Below the pieces are notes generated by a model. The model had not been told where the DNA came from and did not search any database. It was given only the letters and a program-made list of their open reading frames with translations. From Bacteroidetes bacterium OLB9 (lineage in GTDB: Bacteria > Bacteroidota > Bacteroidia > Chitinophagales > Saprospiraceae): a stretch of 64,000 nucleotides of DNA. The position numbers and the translations under genes were made by a program. The stretch spans positions 1 to 64,000 of the forward strand of contig LNBW01000067.1 in the NCBI GenBank assembly GCA_001567255.1. The letters run 5' to 3'. Below, in pieces: positions 1 to 8,596 of this stretch. Within the stretch, counting starts at the first letter, position 1, and each line of letters begins with the position of its first letter.

Positions 1-212
1 AAAACAACAAAGGCTAGTTCAGCTAATTGCCTCCGGCTACCTGAACGCCTCCGCTCTTTTAGATAATCATTAAAATCGGCCTTAGCGAATCAGCCGTTAA
101 AAAAAAAGAAAGATTACTAATTAATTCAAAGCTCTTGGTAAACCTTCGTTGCTTATTTGTTTTCCATATTTGATATTAGTGAGTATTTGAAGGAAACAAT
201 GAACCGATTTAC

Positions 213-220
213 TATATTTG
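213..220 (+). promoter_or_regulatory. Bacteroidota -7 box for the cupin gene
   Basis: TATATTTG fits TAnnTTTG, and a TTG lies 23 bp upstream at 187-189. Transcription would begin near 226, so the TTG triplet at 218 cannot be the start codon and the ATG at 245 is preferred. Bases 1-212 hold no gene I can recognise. Confidence 0.55.
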
Positions 221-244
221 CAGGCTATTTGTATTAATATATTT

Positions 245-739
245 ATGGATTATAAAATATTCAGGCTTAATAAAATTAAAAAACAAATCCAACAACTCGA
301 GTTGAATATCGTAGATGCGGATCTTCATCGTCCATGGGGCGGATTTTTCCGCATTGACGAAGCAGACACACCTCAATTTATAGATCATTTTTTTCCGGAA
401 CTCAAAAACCAACTGGCGAATAGTTCCGAAAAGTTAAGCCCTAAAATCTTGTGCGTCGCACCACGCAAGCAGCTATCCTGGCAATACCATGACCGAAGGT
501 CAGAATTCTGGAAACTGTTGAGTGGTAAAGCGTACTTTAAAATCAGCACCCATGACCACGAGACAGAAGCTCAATTACTACAACCTAATGCTATTTTACA
601 TATTCCTCAAGGACAACGTCATCGGCTCATAGGTTCACATATTTGGGCTTTTATCGCTGAGATATGGCAGCACACCGATCCTGATCATCCATCCGACGAA
701 GCAGACATCATTCGCTTACAAGATGAGTATGGGCGGTAG
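245..739 (+). CDS. Cupin protein, type II phosphomannose isomerase-like
   Basis: A 164-residue single cupin domain resembling the C-terminal isomerase half of bifunctional ManC/AlgA enzymes. Visible are an N-terminal HRPWGGFFRID segment, then PRKQLSWQYHDRRSEFW, which supplies the cupin metal-binding His, and IPQGQRHRL near residue 130. In that family the domain interconverts mannose 6-phosphate and fructose 6-phosphate. The gene sits 47 bp upstream of manC on the same strand, so the pair looks like a bifunctional enzyme split into two genes that feed GDP-mannose synthesis for the glycan locus. I chose ATG 245 because the earlier TTG lies inside the promoter. Isomerase activity is inferred from context; a generic sugar cupin is the alternative. 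Confidence 0.75.
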   Translation: MDYKIFRLNKIKKQIQQLELNIVDADLHRPWGGFFRIDEADTPQFIDHFFPELKNQLANSSEKLSPKILCVAPRKQLSWQYHDRRSEFWKLLSGKAYFKISTHDHETEAQLLQPNAILHIPQGQRHRLIGSHIWAFIAEIWQHTDPDHPSDEADIIRLQDEYGR

Positions 740-786
740 AGTGGCTAGCCAGTTGACTTGAAAGTGTATTAAATTTTAAAAGAAAA

Positions 787-1839
787 ATGAGCAAATACAT
801 CGCCATCATGGCAGGTGGGAAAGGTAGTCGGTTTTGGCCGGCAAGTACCTCTGAAAAACCAAAGCAATTTCTGGATATTTTGAACGTAGGCAAGTCATTG
901 TTGCGTATGACGTTTGAGCGTGCATTGCGATTAGTCGATGCTGATCACATACTGGTGATGACAAACAAGCGGTACAAAGACCTCGTTAGTACTCAGATAC
1001 CTGAAATACCTTTGTCAAATATTATATGTGAACCGAGTATGAACAATACAGCACCTTGTATTGCATATACTGCTTTAAAATTAAATGCAAAGGATCCTGA
1101 GGCAGTCTTCGCTGTGTTACCTTCTGACCATGTCATTCTAAAGGAAGAAACCTATGTGAGCTTATTGGAACTGGCATTTGAAGGTGCTGCATCAAGAAAT
1201 GTATTGATGACGCTAGGTATAGAGCCTGTCAGGCCCGACACTGGTTATGGATACATTCAGTATAGCCACAAGCATGATCATAGTGACATTTATAAAGTAT
1301 TATCATTTAAAGAAAAACCCGATGCATTGACTGCCACATCTTATCTCAATTCCGGTGATTATTTGTGGAATGCCGGTATGTTTGTATGGAGTACGTCGTC
1401 CATTTTATCTGCTTTTAATCAGTACGCTCCTGAGATTATTGAAATACTTTCAGAAGATATGAGTTGTTATAACACAGACCAAGAGCAAGATTATATAGAT
1501 CGTGTTTATCCGCTTACGCAAAATATTTCTATTGACTATGCTATTTTAGAGCATGCTGACAATGTGTTTACCATTCCTGCCGATATCGGATGGAGTGATC
1601 TAGGCACATGGAATAGCCTTCATGCTTTTCTTGCTACATCTGATGACAAGGTGACCATAGGCGACCATATATATCTGGATGATTGCAAGGATGTTATCGT
1701 TGTGTCCAATAATGATAAGCAGGTCGTAATCAAAGGTCTTGAAGATTATATTGTAATAGATGAAGACAAAGCGCTTTTAATCTATCCCAAATCTAAAGAA
1801 CAAGAAATCAAGCAAGTTGTTTATCGTCTTGAAGTATGA
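787..1839 (+). CDS. manC: Mannose-1-phosphate guanylyltransferase
   Basis: A 350-residue nucleotidyltransferase making GDP-mannose from GTP and mannose 1-phosphate. The N-terminus carries the pyrophosphorylase signature AGGKGSRFWP followed by EKPKQFLDI. Further on are LPSDHVI, GYGYIQY, FKEKPD and WNAGMFVW, all typical of this family. The length matches the stand-alone Bacteroidota form, which lacks the C-terminal isomerase domain; the preceding cupin gene may supply that activity. The product would feed the glycosyltransferases downstream. The last codons (Glu-Val-stop) are already part of the first unit of a 22-bp tandem array, so the array has grown out of, or into, the 3' end of this gene. 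Confidence 0.93.
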   Translation: MSKYIAIMAGGKGSRFWPASTSEKPKQFLDILNVGKSLLRMTFERALRLVDADHILVMTNKRYKDLVSTQIPEIPLSNIICEPSMNNTAPCIAYTALKLNAKDPEAVFAVLPSDHVILKEETYVSLLELAFEGAASRNVLMTLGIEPVRPDTGYGYIQYSHKHDHSDIYKVLSFKEKPDALTATSYLNSGDYLWNAGMFVWSTSSILSAFNQYAPEIIEILSEDMSCYNTDQEQDYIDRVYPLTQNISIDYAILEHADNVFTIPADIGWSDLGTWNSLHAFLATSDDKVTIGDHIYLDDCKDVIVVSNNDKQVVIKGLEDYIVIDEDKALLIYPKSKEQEIKQVVYRLEV

Positions 1840-2072
1840 ATATCCGCAGTTTAGAGTATGATAATCTGCAGTTTAGAGTATGAATATCTGCAGTTTAAAG
1901 TATGAAAATCTGCAGTTTAGAGTATGATAATCCGCAGTTTAGAGTATGATAATCCGCAGTTTAGAGTATGAAAATCCGCAGTTTGAAGTATGAAAATCCG
2001 CAATTTAGAGCATGATAATCCGCAGTTTAGGGTATGAATATCCGCAGTTTGAAGTATGATATTTTGCAATTT
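1831..2072. repeat. 11 x 22-bp tandem repeat
   Basis: Eleven head-to-tail units of exactly 22 bp, consensus AGAGTATGATAATCCGCAGTT plus T. Most variation is AT/TA/AA at unit positions 9-11 and C/T in the CCGCAG core. The first unit overlaps the manC stop codon. The last unit drifts (TATTTTGCAATTT) and supplies the TTG of the next gene's promoter. There are no spacers, so this is not CRISPR. Reverse-frame open reading through it is a by-product of the period. Confidence 0.95.
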
Positions 2073-2095
2073 TGCTGTAAATGTATGTATATTTG
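2064..2095 (+). promoter_or_regulatory. Promoter of the AAA-ATPase gene
   Basis: TTG at 2064-2066, 21 bp, then TATATTTG at 2088-2095 (TAnnTTTG). The -33 element lies inside the final, degenerate 22-bp repeat unit. Confidence 0.6.
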
Positions 2096-2132
2096 CCATT
2101 GAAATAGAATCAGTTATCTAAATACAGGGATA

Positions 2133-3293
2133 ATGGTAAATATAATGATTGATAGAGAGCTAAGTAAGCATGTTAGGAAAGCAGTCACGTATTATCCAGT
2201 TATAAGTGTTTCTGGACCGAGACAAGCGGGAAAATCAACCATGTTAAAGAATACATTTACTGGTTATGATTATGTGAGTTTAGAGGATCCAGATATGTAC
2301 GATTTTGCTTCGACAGACACAAGAGGTTTTTTTGAAAAATATAAGGAAGGTGTTATTATAGATGAAGCACAAAAAGTACCTGTACTTTTTTCTTTTATTC
2401 AAAGTAATGTTGATGACAAGCGCATACCAGGCAGATATATCTTGTCAGGCTCGCAAAACTATCTCATGCATCGCAATATAGCTCAATCTTTGGCAGGTAG
2501 AGTAGATGTTTCAACGCTATTTCCATTTGATTTTGAAGAGATGTCATCTATTGCTAATTGGGATGATAGCATCGAAAAAGTGATGCTCAATGGGTTCTAT
2601 CCAGGTAGATTGACGTTGGATATTCCTTTGCGTATGTTTTACAGCAACTATATCAAAACGTATATAGAAAGAGACGTTTCCGATTTAGTCAATGTCGGAA
2701 ACCTCACTACTTTTCGCACTTTCTTAAAACTCATTGCTTACAAATGTGGCACTCAAATCAAACTGACAGACCTTAGTAATGACCTCAATATATCAGCTAA
2801 TACTGTTAAAATGTGGATTGATATCCTTGAGTCAAGTTATATCATTTTTATGTTACCGAGTTATAATAGAAACTTCGGCAAACGCCTATTAAAGACGCCG
2901 AAACTGTATTTCTACGATACAGGACTTTTGTGCCATTTATTGGGTTTGAGTGATGAAATCAAATTGCGTGATAGTGAAAAGTTCGGAATGTTGTTCGAAA
3001 ACGTAGTCATTGCAGAAAAAGTAAAGTTTAAGGCGCATCGCCAAAAAGATCCGGATATGTTTTTCTTTAGAGACAGCAATGGATTTGAAGTGGATTTGAT
3101 CGAAGTAGAAGGTATGAATGTTGATATGTTTGAGCTAAAATCAGGACAAACATTCAAATCTGATTTTCTGGCAAGTATGAAAAAGTTAAAGTCGAAAGAC
3201 ACTTCTTTAAACATGCACCTTATTTACAACGGCAAAGAGAATGTTTCTTTAGCCGATTTTGAAGTCATGAATTGGAGAAACATCCATGCATAA
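2133..3293 (+). CDS. AAA ATPase with DUF4143 C-terminal domain
   Basis: A 386-residue ATPase of the AAA_14/DUF4143 family, widespread and often mobile in Bacteroidota, of unknown physiological role. Walker A is GPRQAGKST near residue 31 and the Walker B-like segment is GVIIDEAQKVP near 78. The sensor-like LSGSQN follows. The C-terminal half has FFRDSNGFEVDLIE, a nuclease-like ExD core typical of DUF4143. The start could also be the second ATG at 2145. It interrupts an otherwise polysaccharide-dedicated gene run and has its own promoter. It looks like an insertion into the locus; no partner gene is visible. Confidence 0.85.
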   Translation: MVNIMIDRELSKHVRKAVTYYPVISVSGPRQAGKSTMLKNTFTGYDYVSLEDPDMYDFASTDTRGFFEKYKEGVIIDEAQKVPVLFSFIQSNVDDKRIPGRYILSGSQNYLMHRNIAQSLAGRVDVSTLFPFDFEEMSSIANWDDSIEKVMLNGFYPGRLTLDIPLRMFYSNYIKTYIERDVSDLVNVGNLTTFRTFLKLIAYKCGTQIKLTDLSNDLNISANTVKMWIDILESSYIIFMLPSYNRNFGKRLLKTPKLYFYDTGLLCHLLGLSDEIKLRDSEKFGMLFENVVIAEKVKFKAHRQKDPDMFFFRDSNGFEVDLIEVEGMNVDMFELKSGQTFKSDFLASMKKLKSKDTSLNMHLIYNGKENVSLADFEVMNWRNIHA

Positions 3294-3307
3294 TTACCTA
3301 GCGAGTA

Positions 3308-3591
3308 AAAAGGACTAATCAGTGTAAGGAATGTGGTGACAAAGTCGCTGCGATCCTCTTTAATAACGGCAATATTTCCATGTTGGGTGAAACAAAAAAT
3401 CTATCGTTTATTTTAAACGAGCCGACTATAATCTGGATAGGTGGTCTTTGACTACCTATGTCAAAAAAGAGTATTTTATTATGATAACATTCGGATATGA
3501 AAATAAAGGAAAGTATAAAATTAAATGTAATCCTATTCTAACGACACAGATTTTTGAACACTTTTCACCTAGGAATCCCAAGCAACTTTAG
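3308..3591 (+). pseudogene. Possible remnant of an unrecognised gene
   Basis: This fills most of the 377-bp gap between the ATPase and the next glycosyltransferase. Frame 2 reads NQCKECGDKVAAILFNNG and onward to a stop at 3449-3451. The adjacent frame is open from 3391 to 3591 and reads in part RADYNLDRWSLTTYV. Together they look like one small protein with a frameshift near 3390-3440 and no good start codon. The CxxC pair hints at a zinc ribbon. No family is recognised. It may be chance open reading. Confidence 0.3.
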
Positions 3592-3670
3592 AATTTCGGC
3601 AATCCCTCCAATTTCATAATTTCCTCAACAAATCGGCAAATCCATCGAATCTATAAAACAACATCTACAT

Positions 3671-4810
3671 TTGACTAAATCAACTAACATAAAATCGATT
3701 GCATTAGTAGCCAACTCTACTTGGAATATCTACAATTTTAGGCAGAATCTCATCGATCGCTTTATCAAGGAAGGTTATGAAGTATTTGTGATAGCACCAG
3801 TGGATGAGTATATCTCATATAGAGAAAAATACTCAGAAGTTAGGCATTTTAATCTGCGAATGATGGATAGAGATGGAACTAATCCCTTTCGGGATATATT
3901 GCTGGTTTTGGAAATGATACGAAGGTATCGAAAATTATCTCCAGATGTTGTCTTGCACTTTACCAACAAACCCAATATTTACGGAGGAATAGCCGCTAAA
4001 ATAGCCGGTGTTAAAAGTATAGCAGTAGTAACCGGTTTAGGTCATGCCTTCATCAATAATGGTCTAACAAAAAGCATTATGGAGTGGCTTTATCGCCAAA
4101 CCGGCATGTTGCATGAAAAGTTTATTTTTGAAAATGCGGATGATCGAGCGCTATTTATACAATTGAAAATCATTTCTGAATCAAAGTCTATTTCCGTCAA
4201 AGGTTGTGGCGTTGACACCGAGTACTTTAAGCAAAGTACGGCACCAAAGTCGGCTGAAAACATTATCTTTACGTTTATAGGTCGATTGTTGTATGATAAA
4301 GGAATCAGAGAATTTGTCAGTGCGGCAAGGATAATCAAGGCTAAGCATCCTGAAGTGCAATTTTGGGTAGTAGGCGAACTTGATGATGATAATCCTTCGA
4401 CGGTGGATCGAGACGAATTGGTTCGATGGATAGACCAAGACACTATTATTTATCAAGGATTTCACAAGGATATCAGACCTATAATTAATGAATCTAATTG
4501 CATCGTATTGCCGTCTTACCGAGAAGGGTTGCCACGAACGATACTGGAGGCAATGTCTATGTCCAGACCTGTCATCACCACAGATACTGCCGGATGCAGA
4601 GAAACCGTCGATGAAGGCCTCAATGGTTATCTGGTCCCGATAAAAGACGTAGATGCACTAGCCGTTGCCATACAAAAAATCATCGATCTCACACCAGAAG
4701 AACGAACGAATATGGGTATTCAAGGGCGAGAGAAAGTCCTCAAAGAATTTAACGATCAACTAATCGCAGACAATATTTTCAATATAGTACAAAAAGCCAT
4801 CAATAATTAA
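3671..4810 (+). CDS. Glycosyltransferase family 4, PglA-like
   Basis: A 379-residue GT-B glycosyltransferase. The N-terminal acceptor domain holds ALVANSTWNIYNFR and HFTNKPNIYGGIAAK, followed by TGLGHAF. The C-terminal nucleotide-sugar domain holds FIGRLLYDKGI near residue 200 and PSYREGLPRTILEAMS near 280, with the EX7E-type donor site. The pattern resembles PglA/bacillosamine-linked GalNAc transferases, so it probably adds an early sugar to an undecaprenyl-linked glycan; the actual donor is unknown. The called start is TTG, and no in-frame ATG lies near. The frame stays open upstream, so the true N-terminus may lie elsewhere or be hidden by an indel. Confidence 0.85.
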   Translation: MTKSTNIKSIALVANSTWNIYNFRQNLIDRFIKEGYEVFVIAPVDEYISYREKYSEVRHFNLRMMDRDGTNPFRDILLVLEMIRRYRKLSPDVVLHFTNKPNIYGGIAAKIAGVKSIAVVTGLGHAFINNGLTKSIMEWLYRQTGMLHEKFIFENADDRALFIQLKIISESKSISVKGCGVDTEYFKQSTAPKSAENIIFTFIGRLLYDKGIREFVSAARIIKAKHPEVQFWVVGELDDDNPSTVDRDELVRWIDQDTIIYQGFHKDIRPIINESNCIVLPSYREGLPRTILEAMSMSRPVITTDTAGCRETVDEGLNGYLVPIKDVDALAVAIQKIIDLTPEERTNMGIQGREKVLKEFNDQLIADNIFNIVQKAINN

Positions 4811-4833
4811 AATATAAGTCACCCTCCATTACC

Positions 4834-5087
4834 CAACAAATCCGCAAATCCGCAAATCAACAAATTCACAAATCAACAAATTCACAAATCAACAAATCAA
4901 CAAATCAGCAAATCAACAAATCAACAAATCAGCAAATCAACAAATCAGCAAATCAACAAATCAACAAATCAGCAAATCAACAAATCAACAAATCAACAAA
5001 TCAGCAAATCCGCAAATCAACAAATCAGCAAATCAACAAATTCACAAATCGACAAATCCGCAAATTCACAAATCAACAAATCAACAA
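4834..5087. repeat. ~28 x 9-bp tandem array (AAATCAACA)
   Basis: A 254-bp run of nonamers, mostly CAAATCAAC or CAAATCAGC with occasional CAAATTCAC and CAAATCCGC. It has no stop codon in any forward frame. It ends exactly at the ATG of the following glycosyltransferase, whose start codon arises from the last unit (AACAAATG). A short decayed stretch of similar units (CAACAAATCGGCAAATCC) occurs at about 3598-3650, before the preceding glycosyltransferase. Confidence 0.95.
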
Positions 5088-6376
5088 ATGTCCTCCCTTC
5101 ACTTTCTGAGCTATTACTTTCCACCGATACCGTCCGTTGCATCGCGTAGAAATCAATACATCTATACAGAACTTAGGAAGCAATTTGACAACACTTACCG
5201 ATACGTCACTTCCAATGCACTACATTTCCCAAATAATGAAGATGCGTCAGCAAAGGAAACAACCTACTACATCAAGACTTTTGATTATCGCACCCTTGCG
5301 CTAAAGTATAGCAAGCAACAAAGAGGCCAACTCCATTATGACGAAACTAGAAAACAACAATCATACATCCGATTTTTGATCCGATTAAACGAAACCTTGC
5401 CATTCAGCTTGCTGATAGGTGAAGGTGGTGGCCGATTCATCTGGAATGCCGTCAGAAAAATCCTGGCCAACATGGATCATACCTCTGACAATGTACTTTT
5501 TACATCCTTCAGACCTACCGCAGATATCATCGTCGGGTATATCGTCAAGTACTTCAGACCAGAGTGCAGGTGGATCATTAGTATGCATGATTTACCCTAT
5601 ACGAGGCAAAGACCAAATGTGTATTTTCCCCGTTTGCAACAAATGATTTGGAAGCGACTACTATCTAAAGCCAATCACCTTATTACCGTTTCTGATGGGT
5701 TAACTCAAGCAATACAAGCGTATGGTGTCAAAGCCACGACATTGCTTAATGGAGTACAAATTCGAGCACCTCGGTCAGCAGAAAATGAATTTTTTACTAT
5801 ATCATATACCGGTTCTATTTACAGACAACTGATGGACCCGAGCATATTGATGGATTGCCTTTCACAACTTGTGGCTGATCACCATCTAGATCCTACAAAA
5901 GTCCGGCTCAACTACGCCGGCAAGGACAGTGTGTACTGGATGAGTCATGCTCATAAATATCCTAATCTAAAATCCATTTTCATAGATTATGGCTTGATCC
6001 CTCAGTGTGATGCAATGAGCCTTCAAGAAAAATCCAATATCAACTACTTGATGTCATGGAATGATGAACAACTCCATGGCGTACTCACCGGAAAGTTGTT
6101 TGAATATCTTGGTGCACGCAATCCGATACTGGCATTGATCAATGGAAAAAAAACGACCTAGATTTTGAATTTCTTTTTCAATCTACACAAGCAGGTATCG
6201 TCGTTTATACTTCTGACTCCGACTACAAAACCACGATCAAAAACTATATTACTGAAAAATATCGCCTCTGGTTAGAGGGCAACTACTCTATTGCCTATAC
6301 ACAACCGGAGCATCTCCTTCCTTTCACACCTGAGCAACAAGTTGAGCAGTTTTGGTCAGCTTTTATCCAGCAATAA
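5088..6376 (+). CDS. Glycosyltransferase family 4-like, frameshifted near the 3' end
   Basis: A GT-B type protein of about 430 residues. Visible are an N-terminal HFLSYYFPPIPSVASRR, ISMHDLPYTRQRP near residue 165, HLITVSDG near 200 and the C-terminal KLFEYLGARNPILAL. The frame stops at 6159-6161 right after an A8 run at 6146-6153. One additional A (or a -1 ribosomal slip) restores a continuation, including QAGIVVYTSDSDY, to a TAA at 6374-6376, as expected after the KLFEYL motif. As read, the product is 357 residues. The ATG directly abuts the 9-bp array. The sugar specificity is unknown. Confidence 0.8.
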
Positions 6377-6432
6377 AAAATCAGGTCATCTCCACTTCTT
6401 ACTCCACGCTGCACACGTTTTCCCATCCTATC

Positions 6433-7404
6433 TTATCTATTCAAATTATCTTTTCGCATTTTATAATGATATGCAAGCTGCCAGAATAGGTTTTTTGTCT
6501 TGTAGATGCTGTGGTATGGAGTCAATTTACCTCCAAAGCCTGAAAATAAATCAAAAAGTGACGCTAACATGCTACCTTCAAAGTCAAAACGCGTCGCGAC
6601 TTTTGCCGCTTTCATAATAGCGTGATAAATCACCAGTGGCACCGCCCCACTCTTCCTCAAAACCTTATCCGAAGCCAAAATCATCAAATAGGCTGTTGCT
6701 TGATCCACAATGACATAAGCGGCGGCATGCACACGCCCATCACTATCTTTAGCTCCAACGATAAATCTCTTGCTGTGTTTATTTAACACTTCATCCCAGC
6801 GCATGAAAGCATCCTGCTTCCATTGCAACTGAATGCCCTTCTGTGTTAAGATATCATCTGCCATCTGATACACCTTTTCGAGCGGGATGTCCTCGGTGAT
6901 GGTGATTAGCGCAGACGCTTTGTTAATCTTATTCCTGACATTGGTAGCAGCATCATTTAGCGACCACTGCTTCAAGTCCTCAATTACAAAAGTATATCTC
7001 GTAGTCTGAAAATAGCGTTGCCAGTAAAAAGCCATCCAATTGTTAAATTCCGGCAAAAACGACTGTCGGTATAATACAACGTCTGATGGGATAGAATGAG
7101 CTAGCTCAGCGACTATCTTATTGATATTTCTAGTTTTGTACACTTCCTTCTCGGCAGTAGCAGGTGTCATCCATATACCTGAGTAAGGTGTCAGCATGGG
7201 CATGATGATGACTGGGCGTTTGTACTTTGTAGTGAGATAATAGACCAGAACACCTTCAATCGTACCTTTATCATTTTGATACAAATGCGCCTGCCATTGC
7301 CCGTTGCTGCACACTGCATCAAGATACCAGGGTTGGAAAAAAACCGGCAATTGCGGCTGTTCTACTGCCCATCGAATAAAGGTGTTTTTATCTGCGACTA
7401 CCAT
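6433..7404 (-). CDS. GNAT/FemAB-like acyltransferase
   Basis: About 323 residues with the layout of the Acetyltransf_6/FemAB-related fold. An N-terminal half includes FFQPWYLDAV, and a C-terminal half has FIVGAKDSDGRVHAAAYVIVD, RKSGAVPLVIYHAIMKAA and RFDFEGSM. Relatives transfer acyl or aminoacyl groups to glycans, cell-wall precursors or exopolysaccharide. Here it lies in a glycan locus but on the opposite strand from its neighbours. The GTG at 7416 falls inside the promoter, so I use the ATG at 7404. The substrate cannot be told from the sequence. Confidence 0.7.
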   Translation of the reverse strand: MVVADKNTFIRWAVEQPQLPVFFQPWYLDAVCSNGQWQAHLYQNDKGTIEGVLVYYLTTKYKRPVIIMPMLTPYSGIWMTPATAEKEVYKTRNINKIVAELAHSIPSDVVLYRQSFLPEFNNWMAFYWQRYFQTTRYTFVIEDLKQWSLNDAATNVRNKINKASALITITEDIPLEKVYQMADDILTQKGIQLQWKQDAFMRWDEVLNKHSKRFIVGAKDSDGRVHAAAYVIVDQATAYLMILASDKVLRKSGAVPLVIYHAIMKAAKVATRFDFEGSMLASLFDLFSGFGGKLTPYHSIYKTKNLFWQLAYHYKMRKDNLNR

Positions 7405-7415
7405 ATCTATGGTCA

Positions 7416-7423
7416 CAAAAGTA
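7416..7423 (-). promoter_or_regulatory. -7 box of the GNAT/FemAB-like gene
   Basis: The minus strand reads TACTTTTG (TAnnTTTG). Transcription would start around 7409, a few bases before the ATG at 7404, giving an almost leaderless mRNA. Confidence 0.5.
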
Positions 7424-7522
7424 GCTATTTTATTCCTTTATTTTATGTCAATCTTAAGATCGTTGGATTATTAAACAGAAAGAAAATCTCTACAAAACAA
7501 AAATTGCTATCTTGCCGTTGAA

Positions 7523-8596
7523 TTGGCATTCCTTTATGGCAGAGAGAAAAAAATATTATATTGCTATTTTGGTCATTCTGTTTTTGGCATCAGAGATGTG
7601 CGACAGCTTTCTGAAGCTTATGATGTATCTGTTTGTCATTATGATTTACATACCAATATATTTTTAAAATGGTTGTACTTCCTCAGGTACAATCTATGTG
7701 TAATATTCCGCATGTTTTCTGTTCGAGCCGTCATCATCAATTTCGGTGCATGGCATACGGTCGTTCCGGTTTTTATGGCGCGAATGTTGGGCAAAAAATC
7801 ATTGGTGATCGTAGGAGGATTTGATGTGTCTAGTATTCCGTCATTAGAATATGGTGTGTTTTTACGTAAAGGTATTCTACAAACCTGTATGCGTTGGACA
7901 TATAAACATGCCACTTACATTTGTCCTACCAGCCCGAGTTTGAAAGCTTCAACAAATTATTATGCTGATGCCAGTGGCAATGGTTATAAAATAGGCTTAC
8001 TCAACTATATGCCTGAACTAGAAAAAAAGGTACATGTTATACTTCAACAAATGGATACATCCTTTTGGCATTATGAACATCAGGCTCGAAAGGGACATTT
8101 TCTAGCTATAGCCTACATCTACCATGAACAAACCTTTTTTGTCAAAGGATTTGATTTGATTTTTGAGGCAGCACGGTTATTACCGGAATATAGCTTTACA
8201 TTAGCCGGATTTTCGCCGGAGATGCACACACAATATAAAGCTATAGCACCACCAAACGTTACTTTACTTGGATTTCAATCGCCAGATGAAGCAAGGAAGT
8301 TGTATGCTACTCACAAAGTTTTTCTGATGCCCTCAATGACAGAAGGCCTAGGGCAGACCTTGTTAGAAGCCATGCTGTGTGGTTGTGTCCCGGTAGGAAG
8401 CAACGTAGGTGCTATACCTTATATTATCAACGATGATGCATTGATTCTAAATAAAAAAGATGCAAAACAGTTTGCAGTGCTAATATTGTCTGCATTCAAT
8501 TCGACCCACAAACCACAATATTGGCACCAAAAAGCCCTCGATTTTTTAGGTAATAATAACCGATTACAGCAATTTCAAACCCTAATCGGCACATGA
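7523..8596 (+). CDS. Glycosyltransferase family 4
   Basis: A GT-B glycosyltransferase of about 355 residues. The C-terminal donor domain has FFVKGFDLIFEAARLLPEY near residue 215, TLLGFQSPDEARKLY, and MPSMTEGLGQTLLEAMLCG near 270, the usual EX7E region. The called start is TTG 7523. An ATG at 7536 gives MAERKK and would join this frame if the A7 run at about 7547-7553 were A8, so an indel at the 5' end is likely. The upstream TATCTTGC also looks like a -7 box missing one T. The 3' end overlaps the next glycosyltransferase by 4 bp (ATGA), which suggests translational coupling. Confidence 0.85.
   Translation: MAFLYGREKKILYCYFGHSVFGIRDVRQLSEAYDVSVCHYDLHTNIFLKWLYFLRYNLCVIFRMFSVRAVIINFGAWHTVVPVFMARMLGKKSLVIVGGFDVSSIPSLEYGVFLRKGILQTCMRWTYKHATYICPTSPSLKASTNYYADASGNGYKIGLLNYMPELEKKVHVILQQMDTSFWHYEHQARKGHFLAIAYIYHEQTFFVKGFDLIFEAARLLPEYSFTLAGFSPEMHTQYKAIAPPNVTLLGFQSPDEARKLYATHKVFLMPSMTEGLGQTLLEAMLCGCVPVGSNVGAIPYIINDDALILNKKDAKQFAVLILSAFNSTHKPQYWHQKALDFLGNNNRLQQFQTLIGT

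Noticed and set aside
1831..2072. CRISPR array
   Set aside because: The 22-bp units are head to tail with no spacers, and no cas gene is present.
1917..2099. 60-residue minus-strand protein
   Set aside because: A repetitive product of the 22-bp array, not a gene.
4090..4465. Two minus-strand open frames
   Set aside because: Both are antisense to the PglA-like glycosyltransferase and share its codon periodicity.
4834..5087. In-frame N-terminal extension of the glycosyltransferase through the 9-bp array
   Set aside because: The array is open in all frames, so openness is no evidence, and the ATG at 5088 starts a sensible domain.
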